DNA of 64,000 bases from DOZZ01 sp963792655 (lineage in GTDB: Bacteria > Acidobacteriota > Terriglobia > Bryobacterales > Bryobacteraceae). This document shows, piece after piece, positions 27,732 to 36,298 of the stretch (the stretch's first letter is position 1; each line of letters begins with the position of its first letter). The stretch spans positions 124,001 to 188,000 of the forward strand of contig CAWBWU010000006.1 in the NCBI GenBank assembly GCA_963792655.1. The letters are read 5' to 3'. A program made the translations under genes and the position numbers. The notes under the pieces were generated by a model. The model saw only the letters and a list, made by a program, of their open reading frames with translations. It made no database searches and had not been told where the DNA came from.

Positions 27732-28920
27732 GCAGCTCGCGGAAGAACTGCTCGCCTGCTGCCTCGCCGAGCGCCCGTGGCCTCGGGCGCTGGTGACACA
27801 GCTAACGTCACCTGATTGCTTACCCGACTTCTTCCGCATCGTTGTCGAGCGGCTGGCGGATCTGTTCGAACCACGGCTCTGCATGGTGTATGCGCGGCTG
27901 TTCAGCGAGATTGCTGCCACCGAGCTCTCCGCAGATGCCGCGTCGCTCTATGAGAGATACCTCCGTGTACGTGAGGTTCGGCCGTGGTCCGCGCCGGACC
28001 CTGCGGCTGTGTATGTGTTGTCGCGGGTAACGTTGGGAGCAGACATTGCCGTCACCAGCGTTTTTCTCGAAGCGGCAAAGCAGCGTTTCCCAAGTGCGGC
28101 CGTCTATTTTGCCGGCAGCGCGAAGTCAGCAGAACTCTTTGCGTGCGATGCGCGCATCAAACATATTGCGGTTGAGTATCCGCGTGGCGGCACGCTGCAA
28201 GATCGCTTCGATTGTGCCGCGCGATTGCGCGCTTCAATCGAGCCCGGCGCGCTGGTGCTCGATCCTGATTCGCGCCTGACCCAGCTCGGTATCATTCCGA
28301 TCGCGCCCGAATCGAATTACCGGTTCTTTGAAAGCCGCAGCTATGGCGGGGATGGCAACGAACCGCTCGGCACACTTGCGCGGCGCTGGTGCGAGGAGAC
28401 GTTGGGCGTGCGCGTAGCAACGGCGTCGCCGCACCCCGCGCGTGTTCGTCTCGACGCGCGCCAGCCATGCGTTGCAGTGAGTCTCGGTGTGGGCGGGAAC
28501 AACGCCAAACGGCTCGATGCTGCATTCGAAGCGCAAATACTCGCACTGCTGGCCGGACATTTCGCGACGATTCTGATTGATCGCGGTGCAGGCGGCGAAG
28601 AAGCGCAACGCGTCAATGAAGCCGTCATCGCAAGCGGTGTCCCACGCGAACGCTTTCAGTTTTGGGATGGCAGCTTTGCGGGTTTCACGTCTCTGCTTTC
28701 GCAATGCCAGTTCTATGTGGGCTACGACTCAGCGGGCCAGCATGCCGCGGTTGCATGCGGCGTCCGGACGGTCACGATCTTCGCGGGTCACGTCTCGCCG
28801 CGCATGCTCGCGCGCTGGACTCCGTCAGGCAGCGCTACCGCGACTGTCATCCGTGTCGAGCCCGGCACTGCTTCGGGGAGCGTACTCGCTCAACTCGCGG
28901 CCGTGCTCAGAACACTTTGA
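27712..28920 (+). CDS. Glycosyltransferase family 9-like protein
   Basis: The 402-residue frame overlaps the end of mtnP by 20 bases, so the first residues are uncertain. The C-terminal half resembles GT9 heptosyltransferases: VAVSLGVGGNNAKRLDAAFE, ILIDRGAGGEEAQRVNEAVI, and the donor-site region SQCQFYVGYDSAGQHAAVAC then GVRTVTIFAGH. The N-terminal part is less typical. It could add a sugar to a surface glycan, but the acceptor is unknown. It ends inside the convergent MlaD gene by 14 bases. Confidence 0.6.
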   Translation: MASTSCKQLAEELLACCLAERPWPRALVTQLTSPDCLPDFFRIVVERLADLFEPRLCMVYARLFSEIAATELSADAASLYERYLRVREVRPWSAPDPAAVYVLSRVTLGADIAVTSVFLEAAKQRFPSAAVYFAGSAKSAELFACDARIKHIAVEYPRGGTLQDRFDCAARLRASIEPGALVLDPDSRLTQLGIIPIAPESNYRFFESRSYGGDGNEPLGTLARRWCEETLGVRVATASPHPARVRLDARQPCVAVSLGVGGNNAKRLDAAFEAQILALLAGHFATILIDRGAGGEEAQRVNEAVIASGVPRERFQFWDGSFAGFTSLLSQCQFYVGYDSAGQHAAVACGVRTVTIFAGHVSPRMLARWTPSGSATATVIRVEPGTASGSVLAQLAAVLRTL

Positions 28921-29962
28921 TGCGCAGATATTTGCGCGGGTCTTCGCGGAAGTCTTTCATGAAATCGCGCATGCTGCGCGATGTGCCGTTCAGCGATTGA
29001 TACAACTGCACGTTCACAAACTCGTGCCCGATCTTGCCCTTGCCCTGATCGAAATCATCGATGCTTTTGTTCAGCGACGTGGCGAAGGCCACCCAGTTGT
29101 TGTAGAGCGTCTCATCGCGCAACATCGGAGCTTTGGTGTAACCGGCCAGTGCCGTGCGCACATCACGCAAGCTGGCTGTCATCGCATTGTACTGGCTGGC
29201 ATCGTTCAGCATCTTGCCTGCGGGGCCTTCCCCTTTTTGCATGCTCGCGAGCATTTTGTCGATCGCAAGAATCGGCTCTTCGAGCGATCGGTACAACTTG
29301 TCCGTGAAGAACATCTGGCCCGCCGGCGTCTTCGCGCTGGCGATCTTCGTGATGGCGTTCTGGATGCCGGCTAGCTGCTCACGCACGCTGTTGTAGAACG
29401 TCTCGTCTCGGAAGAAACGCCCCAGCCGAGTGTCGCCGCGTTCGATCTGCGTGAGCAACGAATCCACGCGCGCGAGCACCTGCTGCATGTTCACGATGAT
29501 GTCTGCGCCGTTGAACTCAGTCTGAACCAGGCTCTTGATCTCACCGTTGTCGCTAATCGTGGCGGAACTGCGGCCGGCCTGGATGTCGATGTACTTATCG
29601 CCAAGCAGATTATCAGCGGTCACAGAAGCGATGGAGTCCACCGGGATACGGCTGAGAAAACGTTCGTGGACTGACATCTCGATCAACGCCGCCCGCTGCG
29701 GATTATGCTCCTCGCTCACGGATACGCGGCGAATGTTTCCTACCCGCACACCGTTCAGGCGCACCGGCGAGTTTTGCGTCAGGCCCTCGGCATCGCCCAG
29801 ATACGTTCGCAGCGCGACCTTCGAGTCGAACAACTCCGCCCCCCCGCCGGTGAGGAAGTACGACAGGACGAGGATCAAAACAACCGCAGCCGCCGCGACG
29901 GATGCCACGCGAAAGCCGGTATTGCTTCCGGGCGGAATCTCCTCTAGTCCAGTGGCGGCCAC
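28907..29962 (-). CDS. MlaD/MCE-domain lipid-transport protein
   Basis: The 351-residue protein has one N-terminal transmembrane helix (VASVAAAAVVLILVLSYFL). An MCE domain follows (VALRTYLGDAEGLTQNSPVR, then LNGVRVGNIRRV, and ASVTADNLLGDKYIDI). The C-terminal part is a long helical region with repeated short motifs (DETFYNSVREQL, DKLYRSLEEPI, DETLYNNWVAF). MCE proteins form periplasmic rings or tubes that carry lipids between membranes. The ABC ATPase and permease partners are not in the window. Confidence 0.83.
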   Translation of the reverse strand: MAATGLEEIPPGSNTGFRVASVAAAAVVLILVLSYFLTGGGAELFDSKVALRTYLGDAEGLTQNSPVRLNGVRVGNIRRVSVSEEHNPQRAALIEMSVHERFLSRIPVDSIASVTADNLLGDKYIDIQAGRSSATISDNGEIKSLVQTEFNGADIIVNMQQVLARVDSLLTQIERGDTRLGRFFRDETFYNSVREQLAGIQNAITKIASAKTPAGQMFFTDKLYRSLEEPILAIDKMLASMQKGEGPAGKMLNDASQYNAMTASLRDVRTALAGYTKAPMLRDETLYNNWVAFATSLNKSIDDFDQGKGKIGHEFVNVQLYQSLNGTSRSMRDFMKDFREDPRKYLRIKVF

Positions 29963-30042
29963 GAGACGAGTTTAACAACCTGGAAGTGGACGGTTCGATC
30001 CGAAACTTGTTATGCTGCGCTTCGACTCACTGGAGGCTCGCG

Positions 30043-30732
30043 ATGGCAGAGTTGTTGCAGATTTTTTACGAACCGAGAAAAGCGTTTGAGCAGATTCGAG
30101 AACGCCGGCTGTTCTGGCCTGCGCTGATTATGCTGGCCATTTTCGGGCTGATCTTGGGGCTGGTGGTCATGAATAAGATCGGTCTTGAAAACGTGATGCG
30201 GCAGCAGTTGGAACAGCGCAGCGGCACAACTCCCGAGGCAATGCAGCGTGGGCTTCAGATGGCTAGCGCGCCTTGGTACAAGTACATGAACATGGCGATT
30301 TATTTCCTTAGCGGCCCGCTTGTCGCCACGATTACGGCAGCGGTTTTGTTAGGTGTCTTCGCGATGACGGGAAAGCGCGCCGCATTTAGTCAAATGCTCG
30401 GCACGGTTTCATATTCGATGGTGCCGTTTATGCTTCTGGCGGTCATCGCGGGCTCGGTGCTGTTGATGGTTGTTGCCGACCCGGAGACGCGCGATCCACA
30501 AACTCTCGTGGCCTTCAACGCTGGAGCATTCATGGACAAGGCGAACACTGGCAAGGCGCTTTACGCGCTACTGGGCTCGCTCGATCTTTTATCGATTGGC
30601 CAAGTGCTGCTGATGTCGTATGGCACCTCGATTGTTACAAAGAGCAAGTGGTCTTCGAACATCGTGATAGTCGGCGGTTTGTGGTTGCTCTACGTCATTG
30701 GTAAAGTCGGTATCGCGGCGATTCGCGGCTAA
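30043..30732 (+). CDS. Yip1-family membrane protein
   Basis: ATG 30043 follows GGAGG at 30032-30036, which fixes the start; an upstream in-frame extension to 29902 is rejected. The 229-residue protein has five predicted helices (FWPALIMLAIFGLILGLVV, IYFLSGPLVATITAAVLLGV, SYSMVPFMLLAVIAGSVLLM, SIGQVLLMSYGTSIV, and NIVIVGGLWLLYVIGKVGI). The short N-terminal YEPRKAFEQIRE segment is usual for bacterial Yip1/DUF1282-like proteins. The function is unknown; a role in membrane organisation is suspected from eukaryotic relatives. Confidence 0.72.
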   Translation: MAELLQIFYEPRKAFEQIRERRLFWPALIMLAIFGLILGLVVMNKIGLENVMRQQLEQRSGTTPEAMQRGLQMASAPWYKYMNMAIYFLSGPLVATITAAVLLGVFAMTGKRAAFSQMLGTVSYSMVPFMLLAVIAGSVLLMVVADPETRDPQTLVAFNAGAFMDKANTGKALYALLGSLDLLSIGQVLLMSYGTSIVTKSKWSSNIVIVGGLWLLYVIGKVGIAAIRG

Positions 30733-30755
30733 GCGGTTCGGGCGAGGGCGACGAC

Positions 30756-31397
30756 ATGCAGCGATCGCTCAAGCCTGAAATCATGGATGCGCCCGATCAC
30801 CCGGCGCACATCCGCATTCAGTTCTATCGCGACCTGGAGCGGATCAACCAACTGCTCGGTAACTGGCGCACCATCACGCGCATGCTTCGCGAGGACGCGC
30901 AGTTGCGGCGCGTGCTGGACATCGGCTGCGGTCATGGAGCGCTGCTCGATCATCTGCGCAAAACTTTGCACGTCGATGTGGTCGGCGTCGATCTGGAGTT
31001 GCCCGCTGATCCGATCTACGATGTGCCGATCGTACAGGCGGATGCAACACGCGACCGGATGCCCGAAGCGGATGCGGCAGTCTCAGTGCTGACGCTGCAC
31101 CATATGACGGAAGACGGTGTGATTGAGCTTTTCCGGAACACGGCGCGGTCCTGCCGCCGGCTGATTGTTCTGGATCTGGTGCGGCATGCGCTGCCGTTTG
31201 CGCTCTTCAGCGTATTTATCGGGCCGCTGGTGCACCACATCGCAGCAGTGGACGGACGGCAGAGTATCCGCCGCGCATTCACTGCAGACGAGATGAAAGG
31301 CCTGCTCGATCGTGCGCTGGGCGGCACGGGGGCAACGTGGCAGCACCACGTGTCACCGTACCGCGCCAATCAGATCATCGATATTCGATACCGTTGA
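30756..31397 (+). CDS. Class I SAM-dependent methyltransferase
   Basis: The 213-residue Rossmann methyltransferase has motif I VLDIGCGHGALLDHL, an acidic end of strand 2 (VVGVDLELP), motif II DAAVSVLTLHHM and post-II RRLIVLDLVRH. A C-terminal amphipathic segment (LPFALFSVFIGPLVHHIAAV) suggests a hydrophobic or membrane-near substrate, such as a lipid or quinone. It lies 23 bases after the Yip1 gene in the same direction. Confidence 0.8.
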   Translation: MQRSLKPEIMDAPDHPAHIRIQFYRDLERINQLLGNWRTITRMLREDAQLRRVLDIGCGHGALLDHLRKTLHVDVVGVDLELPADPIYDVPIVQADATRDRMPEADAAVSVLTLHHMTEDGVIELFRNTARSCRRLIVLDLVRHALPFALFSVFIGPLVHHIAAVDGRQSIRRAFTADEMKGLLDRALGGTGATWQHHVSPYRANQIIDIRYR

Positions 31398-31401
31398 AGT
31401 T

Positions 31402-32364
31402 CTAGCGCGGCGGGCGACCACCGGGCTTGCCGCCCCGGCCAGGAGGCCCGGTGCGCTTCTTGAATGGTGGCTTGCCGCCGGCTTTGAACGGTGGCCGGCC
31501 TTGGCCCGAGCCGCTGGGACGTGATTGAAACGGACGCCGCTCTTCACCGCCAGCACTCTTCCGGAATGGAGGACGCCTGTCATCGCCGCCGGCACTTTTG
31601 CGGAATGGTGGACGTTTATCGTCGCCACCCTCACGCGAGCGATAGGGCGTTCTTCTCTCATCACCACCTGCAGCACTCTTGCGGAACGGTGGTCGACGGT
31701 CGTCCCCACCTTCGCGCGGACGGTATGGCGGCCTTCTCTCATCGCCACCTGCAGCACTCTTGCGAAATGGTGGTCGACGGTCATCCCCACCTTCGCGCGG
31801 ACGGTACGGGGGCCTTCTTTCATCCCCACCAGCAGCACTCTTGCGGAACGGTGGTCGACGGTCATCGCCACCTTCACGCGGACGGTATGGCGGCCTTCTC
31901 TCATCGCCACCCGCAGCACTCTTGCGGAATGGTGGACGACGGTCGTCCCCACCTTCGCGCGGACGGTATGGCGGCCTTCTCTCATCGCCACCTGCAGCAC
32001 TCTTACGAAATGGTGGACGACGGTCGTCCCCACCTTCGCGCGAGCGATATGGCGGCTTGCGGTCCCCTGCTCCGCCTTCTTTCGAACGATATGGCGGACG
32101 ACTTTCACTACGTTCGTCGCTACGCTCGCCACTCGGCCGGGCGTAAGGACGACGCTCCGTGTCACCCTCGGGCTTTCGAAACACCTTACGAGGTGCGTCA
32201 TCGGACTTGCGCAAAGGCCTGCGCTCTTCGGCAGTCGGCTCGACTGGTTGCACTGGTTCCGCCGCCACTTCTTCGACGGGCTGTGCGCGCTTTTGCATCG
32301 GCACGATCAGCGGCTTCGAACGCGGCAACTCGCTTTCAGTGTCGGGCCGCGGCTTGCCCGCCAC
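31402..32364 (-). CDS. Arg/Pro/Gly-rich repeat protein, probably disordered
   Basis: The 320-residue protein begins at GTG 32364, 25 bases after the folP stop. After an acidic 50-residue start it is built of alternating RRPPFRKSAAGGDE and RRPPYRPREGGDD blocks that form a 27-residue unit repeated about six times. It ends in a strongly basic Gly/Lys/Arg tail (GGKPPFKKRTGPPGRGGKPG). Such tails are common on RNA-binding proteins of Acidobacteria, but no folded domain is visible here. RNA binding is an inference from composition. Confidence 0.65.
   Translation of the reverse strand: MAGKPRPDTESELPRSKPLIVPMQKRAQPVEEVAAEPVQPVEPTAEERRPLRKSDDAPRKVFRKPEGDTERRPYARPSGERSDERSESRPPYRSKEGGAGDRKPPYRSREGGDDRRPPFRKSAAGGDERRPPYRPREGGDDRRPPFRKSAAGGDERRPPYRPREGGDDRRPPFRKSAAGGDERRPPYRPREGGDDRRPPFRKSAAGGDERRPPYRPREGGDDRRPPFRKSAAGGDERRTPYRSREGGDDKRPPFRKSAGGDDRRPPFRKSAGGEERRPFQSRPSGSGQGRPPFKAGGKPPFKKRTGPPGRGGKPGGRPPR
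31600..32085 (-). repeat. Tandem array of an 81-base unit inside the repeat protein
   Basis: Matching points (TTGCGGAA or TTGCGAAA on the plus strand) fall at 31600, 31681, 31762, 31843, 31924 and 32005, an exact 81-base period. Units differ by a few bases. Because 81 is a multiple of three, every frame on both strands stays open, which produces several false long ORFs on the plus strand. Confidence 0.85.
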
Positions 32365-32389
32365 GCGGGTGCGCGGCTTCTCTTCCGGC

Positions 32390-33241
32390 TCAGGCTGCGG
32401 TGCGCGCCGCTTTCAGAACTTCGTCAGCAAGCGCCGCAACAATGCGCATCTCCGCCACATCGTGCACACGCACCACGTGTGCGCCGTTCAGAATGGCGGC
32501 TGTGACTGCTGCACAGGTTGCGATCCTGGTCTCTGCTTCACTCGACTGAGCCAGGAAAGACTTGCGTGAGGCACCGACCAGCATCGGCAGATCGAGCGCT
32601 TCCAGTTCTTTCAATCTCGCCAGGATCTCTGTGTTCTGTTCCTTGCGTTTGCCGAAGCCGATGCCGGGGTCGATCATCATGCGGCCACGGTCCACGCCGT
32701 TACGGCGCGCACGATTGATCGACGCGTCGAGGTCTTTCTGGATCGCCAGCATCACGTCGGGCAGCGGCGGCAGCTTCGACCAGGTCTCGGGCCGTCCGCG
32801 CATGTGATTGATGATCAAACCGGCATCGTGCTTCGCCACCACCGAGCAAAGATCGGGATCGTAAGTCAGACCGGTCGGATCGTTCACGATCTCAGCGCCT
32901 AGTTCGAACGCGCGCGTGGCAACTTCGCTCTTGTACGTATCGACCGAGATCGGGATACTCAGCTTGTCGCGCAAGAGCTTCAACACCGGGACCAGCCGGC
33001 GCAGCTCTTCTTCAGCGGGGATCGGCTTTGCATCGGGCCGGGTTGATTCGGCGCCGATGTCGATGATGTCCGCACCTTGCTCCTGCATGGCGAGCGCATG
33101 GGCATAAGCATGGTCCGGGTCGCTGAACTTACCGCCATCGGAGAAAGAGTCGGGCGTCACATTCAGAACGCCCATAATCAGCGTGCGGCCGCCAAACGCC
33201 AGCTCACGCTGTTTCAACTTCCAAAAATAACTCTTTCGCAT
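32390..33241 (-). CDS. folP: Dihydropteroate synthase
   Basis: From ATG 33241 (MRKSYFWKLKQREL) the protein has 283 residues. The pterin-binding TIM barrel is clear: GVLNVTPDSFSDGGKF, IDIGAESTRPDAKPI, SVDTYKSEVA, and IDPGIGFGKRKEQN. It joins p-aminobenzoate to the dihydropterin pyrophosphate to make dihydropteroate, the substrate of FolC. It follows tyrS by 26 bases; the longer frame to 33289 overlaps the tyrS end and is rejected. Confidence 0.93.
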   Translation of the reverse strand: MRKSYFWKLKQRELAFGGRTLIMGVLNVTPDSFSDGGKFSDPDHAYAHALAMQEQGADIIDIGAESTRPDAKPIPAEEELRRLVPVLKLLRDKLSIPISVDTYKSEVATRAFELGAEIVNDPTGLTYDPDLCSVVAKHDAGLIINHMRGRPETWSKLPPLPDVMLAIQKDLDASINRARRNGVDRGRMMIDPGIGFGKRKEQNTEILARLKELEALDLPMLVGASRKSFLAQSSEAETRIATCAAVTAAILNGAHVVRVHDVAEMRIVAALADEVLKAARTAA

Positions 33242-33267
33242 TGGTAACTTCAGTTTAGTCGAGTGCG

Positions 33268-34471
33268 CTAACGCGTCACGCGCCGCCACTGCTTGCCGGC
33301 CTGAATCAACATTTCCTGCGGCGGTGAATCCAGCAGCACTTCGAGCACGACGTTGTCATTGATTTTCACGGAGCGTGCTTTGATTTTACGTGCCGCATCG
33401 CTGACCGATTCCGCCAGCCCGATGCGGGCCAGCAGCTTGTCTACACGAATACCCGTACCGGCTTCAACACCTTCGGGCATAGGAACAACCGGGATTTCCG
33501 CCGGCACTTCCTTCTGGCGAACAACGCGCGTGAACTCTTCCTGCGCAGCGGCGGCTTCAGCGGCGGAATGAAAGTCGCCAACGATCAACCGTCCCAAGCG
33601 CCATCTTGGCATCCATCGGATGCAGTTCACTTTGAGCGATCTTCGCGCGCATCTGCGCAATTTCGGCCAAACTCTTGTCGGTCAGCAATTCGTAGTAACG
33701 AAACATCAGATCATCGCTAATCTGCATGACCTTGCGGAACATGACGGAAGGCGCTTCGGTGATGCCGATGTAATTGCCGAGCGACTTCGACATCTTCTTC
33801 TCGCCATCGAGCCCTTCAAGAATCGGAACAGTCGCGACAATTTGCGGCAACTGCCCATAGTCTTTCAGGATTTCGCGGCCAACCAGCAAGTTGAACTTCT
33901 GATCAGTGCCGCCCATCTCTACGTCGCATTCAAGCGCGACGGAATCATACGCCTGCGCGAGCGGGTAGAGCATTTCATGCATCGAGATCGGAATGTTGTC
34001 GCGATAGCGCTTTGAGAAATCGTCGCGTTCGAGCAGCTGCGCGATGGTGTACTTCGAGCAAAGCTTCAACAGGTCCTGCAAGCCGAATTTGTCCAGCCAC
34101 TCGCTGTTATAACGGACCTCGGTCTTCTCAGGATCGAGAATCTTAAAGACCTGTTTTTTGTAAGTCTCGGTGTTCGCTTCGATTTGCTCGCGGGTCATCG
34201 GCGGCCGCGTGACATTGCGTCCTGAAGGGTCGCCGATCATCGCGGTAGTGTCGCCAATCAGGAAGATCACGGTATGGCCGAGATCCTGAAAGTGCTTCAT
34301 CTTGCGAAGCAGCACCGTGTGCCCCAGATGCAGATCGGGCGCCGTCGGATCGAAGCCGGCCTTCACGCGCAGCGGCTTGCCTTTCTTCTGAATGCGTTCG
34401 CGCAAATCTTCTTCGCGAATGCACTCGGCAAGCCCCTTGCGAATGTAAGTTAGCTGTTCGTCAACGTGCAA
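33268..34471 (-). CDS. tyrS: Tyrosyl-tRNA synthetase (frameshifted near 33594)
   Basis: The frame begins at TTG 34471, immediately after the upstream NYN gene stop. It carries the class I signatures HLGH (in DLHLGHTVLLRK) and KMSKS, plus the tyrosine site YDSVALECDVEMGGTDQKF. After HPMDAKMALG the frame breaks at a three-base C run near 33593-33595. The S4 RNA-binding C-terminus continues one base over (IRVDKLLARIGLAESVSDAA ... IQAGKQWRRVTR). Skipping one base gives about 400 residues, the normal length. TyrS is essential, so an assembly error is the simplest reading. Confidence 0.88.
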
Positions 34472-34474
34472 AAC

Positions 34475-35848
34475 TCAGACCATCACGCCGGGCGGCGGAG
34501 GCGTCTTGCGCACGCGCTTCACGCCGACGCGCTTCGTGCCTGTTCCCGCAGCGCGCTTCCGCTTGGGCGGCGCATCGATGTTGCCGTCGCGCTCTTTACG
34601 CGTGGTTGCAACTGCCCCACGCTTCACGCGCGGTGAACCTGCGGTGGGCTGGCCGGGCACTTCCGGTTGAGGACCTTCTTCCTCTTCGGCGGCCTCTTCT
34701 GGGACCACCGGAGCCGCAACCGGCTCGGGCAATGCCGGCGGATGGAACTCGGCGCCCAGGAAGACTTGCAGCCCCTTCTCTTCGTCGGGCTGAATCTTGA
34801 CGACGCCTTTGTCCTGGGCGTAGTTCAGGAAGTCATTGAACTCCTGGAAGCCAAAGGCCTTCCAGTCGAACGCGGGCTGCTCTTCGCGGAACCATTCGGC
34901 CAGATCCGAAGCGAGCTGCCCTTCTTCCATTTCGATGCGATGGGTTTCGAGCACATCGCGCAGCGTGGGCAGTGCTTCTTCGGGACGCACTGACTTTTCC
35001 GATTGCCCCGAATGTTTGCGCTGAATCATGTAGCGGCCTTCGCCGCCGGTGACGGCCACGTGATCGGCTTTGCGCAACTTCTCGACGAAGTCGGTAAACG
35101 AATTCGCGCCATACGCTTTTTCGCTAAAGCTCGAATCGAGCTGCAGCATGGTCGACTTCAGCAAGCCCAGTTGAGGACGCACCTCGCGGCGTTCCAGAAC
35201 CTGAAGCGCACGTTCCACGAGCGGCATGGCCTGAGCCAGGTCCAACGCCGGGCGACGCTGATGAAACCCGCCGCCACTACCTGCGCCGCGGTTCTGCTGG
35301 TGCGGGCGTTCCTGCCTGACGAAGTGCGGGGTCGGGCTCGAAGCAGCCTGCACGGAGGCCTGGCTCGCTTTCGGGGCCGATTCATCCACCATCGATTCGT
35401 AGCTGATGAACTCGTGGCAGTTCTTCTGCAGGATGGTGCTGGTGAAAGCGCGGCCGCCCACTACGAAGATCGTTTTGTCGTACTGTTTGAGCTTGTTAAC
35501 GAGCGCGATGAAATCGCTATCGCCGCTGACAATGGCGAAGGCGTTGATGTGATCGTGCGTGAATGCCATCTCGAGCGCATCGAGTGCAAGATTGATGTCG
35601 GCGCCGTTCTTGTCGCCGCGCGGCGACGGATCGCGCTGCACCATCTGCACCGCGTGCTCGCTGAGCGTGCGCGTGAAGTTCTCTTGCCGCCCCCAATTTG
35701 CGTAAGCAATCTTGGTAACGATTTCACCGCGCTCTTTCAACGCTTCGAGCACGGCAGCCACATCGAACTCACGTTGCAATGTGGACTTCACGCCGATTTC
35801 GATGTTGTCAAAGTCGATGAAAACGGCAATCTTCAGTTGCTTTTCCAT
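34475..35848 (-). CDS. NYN-domain nuclease-like protein with two LOTUS/OST-HTH domains
   Basis: I place the start at ATG 35848 (MEKQLKIAVFIDFDNIEIGV), giving 457 residues. The PIN-like NYN domain keeps acidic residues in FIDFDN, NGADINLALDALEM and VSGDSDF. Two winged LOTUS domains follow, at about residues 215-300 (ALQVLERREVRPQLGLLKST) and 310-390 (DLAEWFREEQPAFDWKAFGF). The protein ends in a basic tail rich in Lys and Arg. The architecture suggests an RNA-cleaving or RNA-binding protein; a target is not known. Confidence 0.85.
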   Translation of the reverse strand: MEKQLKIAVFIDFDNIEIGVKSTLQREFDVAAVLEALKERGEIVTKIAYANWGRQENFTRTLSEHAVQMVQRDPSPRGDKNGADINLALDALEMAFTHDHINAFAIVSGDSDFIALVNKLKQYDKTIFVVGGRAFTSTILQKNCHEFISYESMVDESAPKASQASVQAASSPTPHFVRQERPHQQNRGAGSGGGFHQRRPALDLAQAMPLVERALQVLERREVRPQLGLLKSTMLQLDSSFSEKAYGANSFTDFVEKLRKADHVAVTGGEGRYMIQRKHSGQSEKSVRPEEALPTLRDVLETHRIEMEEGQLASDLAEWFREEQPAFDWKAFGFQEFNDFLNYAQDKGVVKIQPDEEKGLQVFLGAEFHPPALPEPVAAPVVPEEAAEEEEGPQPEVPGQPTAGSPRVKRGAVATTRKERDGNIDAPPKRKRAAGTGTKRVGVKRVRKTPPPPGVMV

Positions 35849-35875
35849 GCTAGAGCTCTCTATTTGAAGTGACAC

Positions 35876-36292
35876 TTATACCTGGGTTCCAGCCGTTTTT
35901 TCAATATTCGATCGAATGAATCCGACGATCTCGTTCAAAGATGAGCCGGGCTGAAAAACCGCGGCGACTCCTTGCTCTTTCAGCGCGACCGCGTCGCCAT
36001 CGGGAATAATCCCCCCGATGACAACCATCACATCCTGCATGTCGTTTTCGCGAAGCAATTGCATCAGCCTGGGCACAATTGCGTTGTGCGCTCCGGAAAG
36101 GATCGAAAGTCCGATCACCTGCACATCCTCCTGCAGGGCCGCATTCACAATCATTTCCGGGGTCTGACGAAGCCCAGTATAGATTACTTCCATCCCCGCG
36201 TCGCGGAGGGCCCGGGCGATAACCTTGGCTCCGCGATCATGTCCGTCCAGGCCAGGTTTGGCCACCAGGACTCGGATCGGCTTCTTATTCAT
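35876..36292 (-). CDS. Methylmalonyl-CoA mutase, cobalamin-binding subunit
   Basis: The 138-residue protein is a stand-alone B12-binding domain with the lower-axial-ligand motif DGHDRGAKV, then SILSGAH and GGIIPDGD. In this split form it works with the catalytic subunit encoded just upstream (six bases apart) to interconvert methylmalonyl-CoA and succinyl-CoA. It is the last gene of that pair. Confidence 0.92.
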   Translation of the reverse strand: MNKKPIRVLVAKPGLDGHDRGAKVIARALRDAGMEVIYTGLRQTPEMIVNAALQEDVQVIGLSILSGAHNAIVPRLMQLLRENDMQDVMVVIGGIIPDGDAVALKEQGVAAVFQPGSSLNEIVGFIRSNIEKTAGTQV

Positions 36293-36298
36293 CGTTGA

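Noticed and set aside
29985..30005. GGTTCGATCC resembling a tRNA T-loop
   Set aside because: No acceptor stem, D-arm or anticodon arm can be built around it.
31491..32549. Three overlapping plus-strand frames of 155-352 residues over the repeat region
   Set aside because: The 81-base period is a multiple of three and keeps all frames open. The minus-strand frame has the coherent protein and follows folP.
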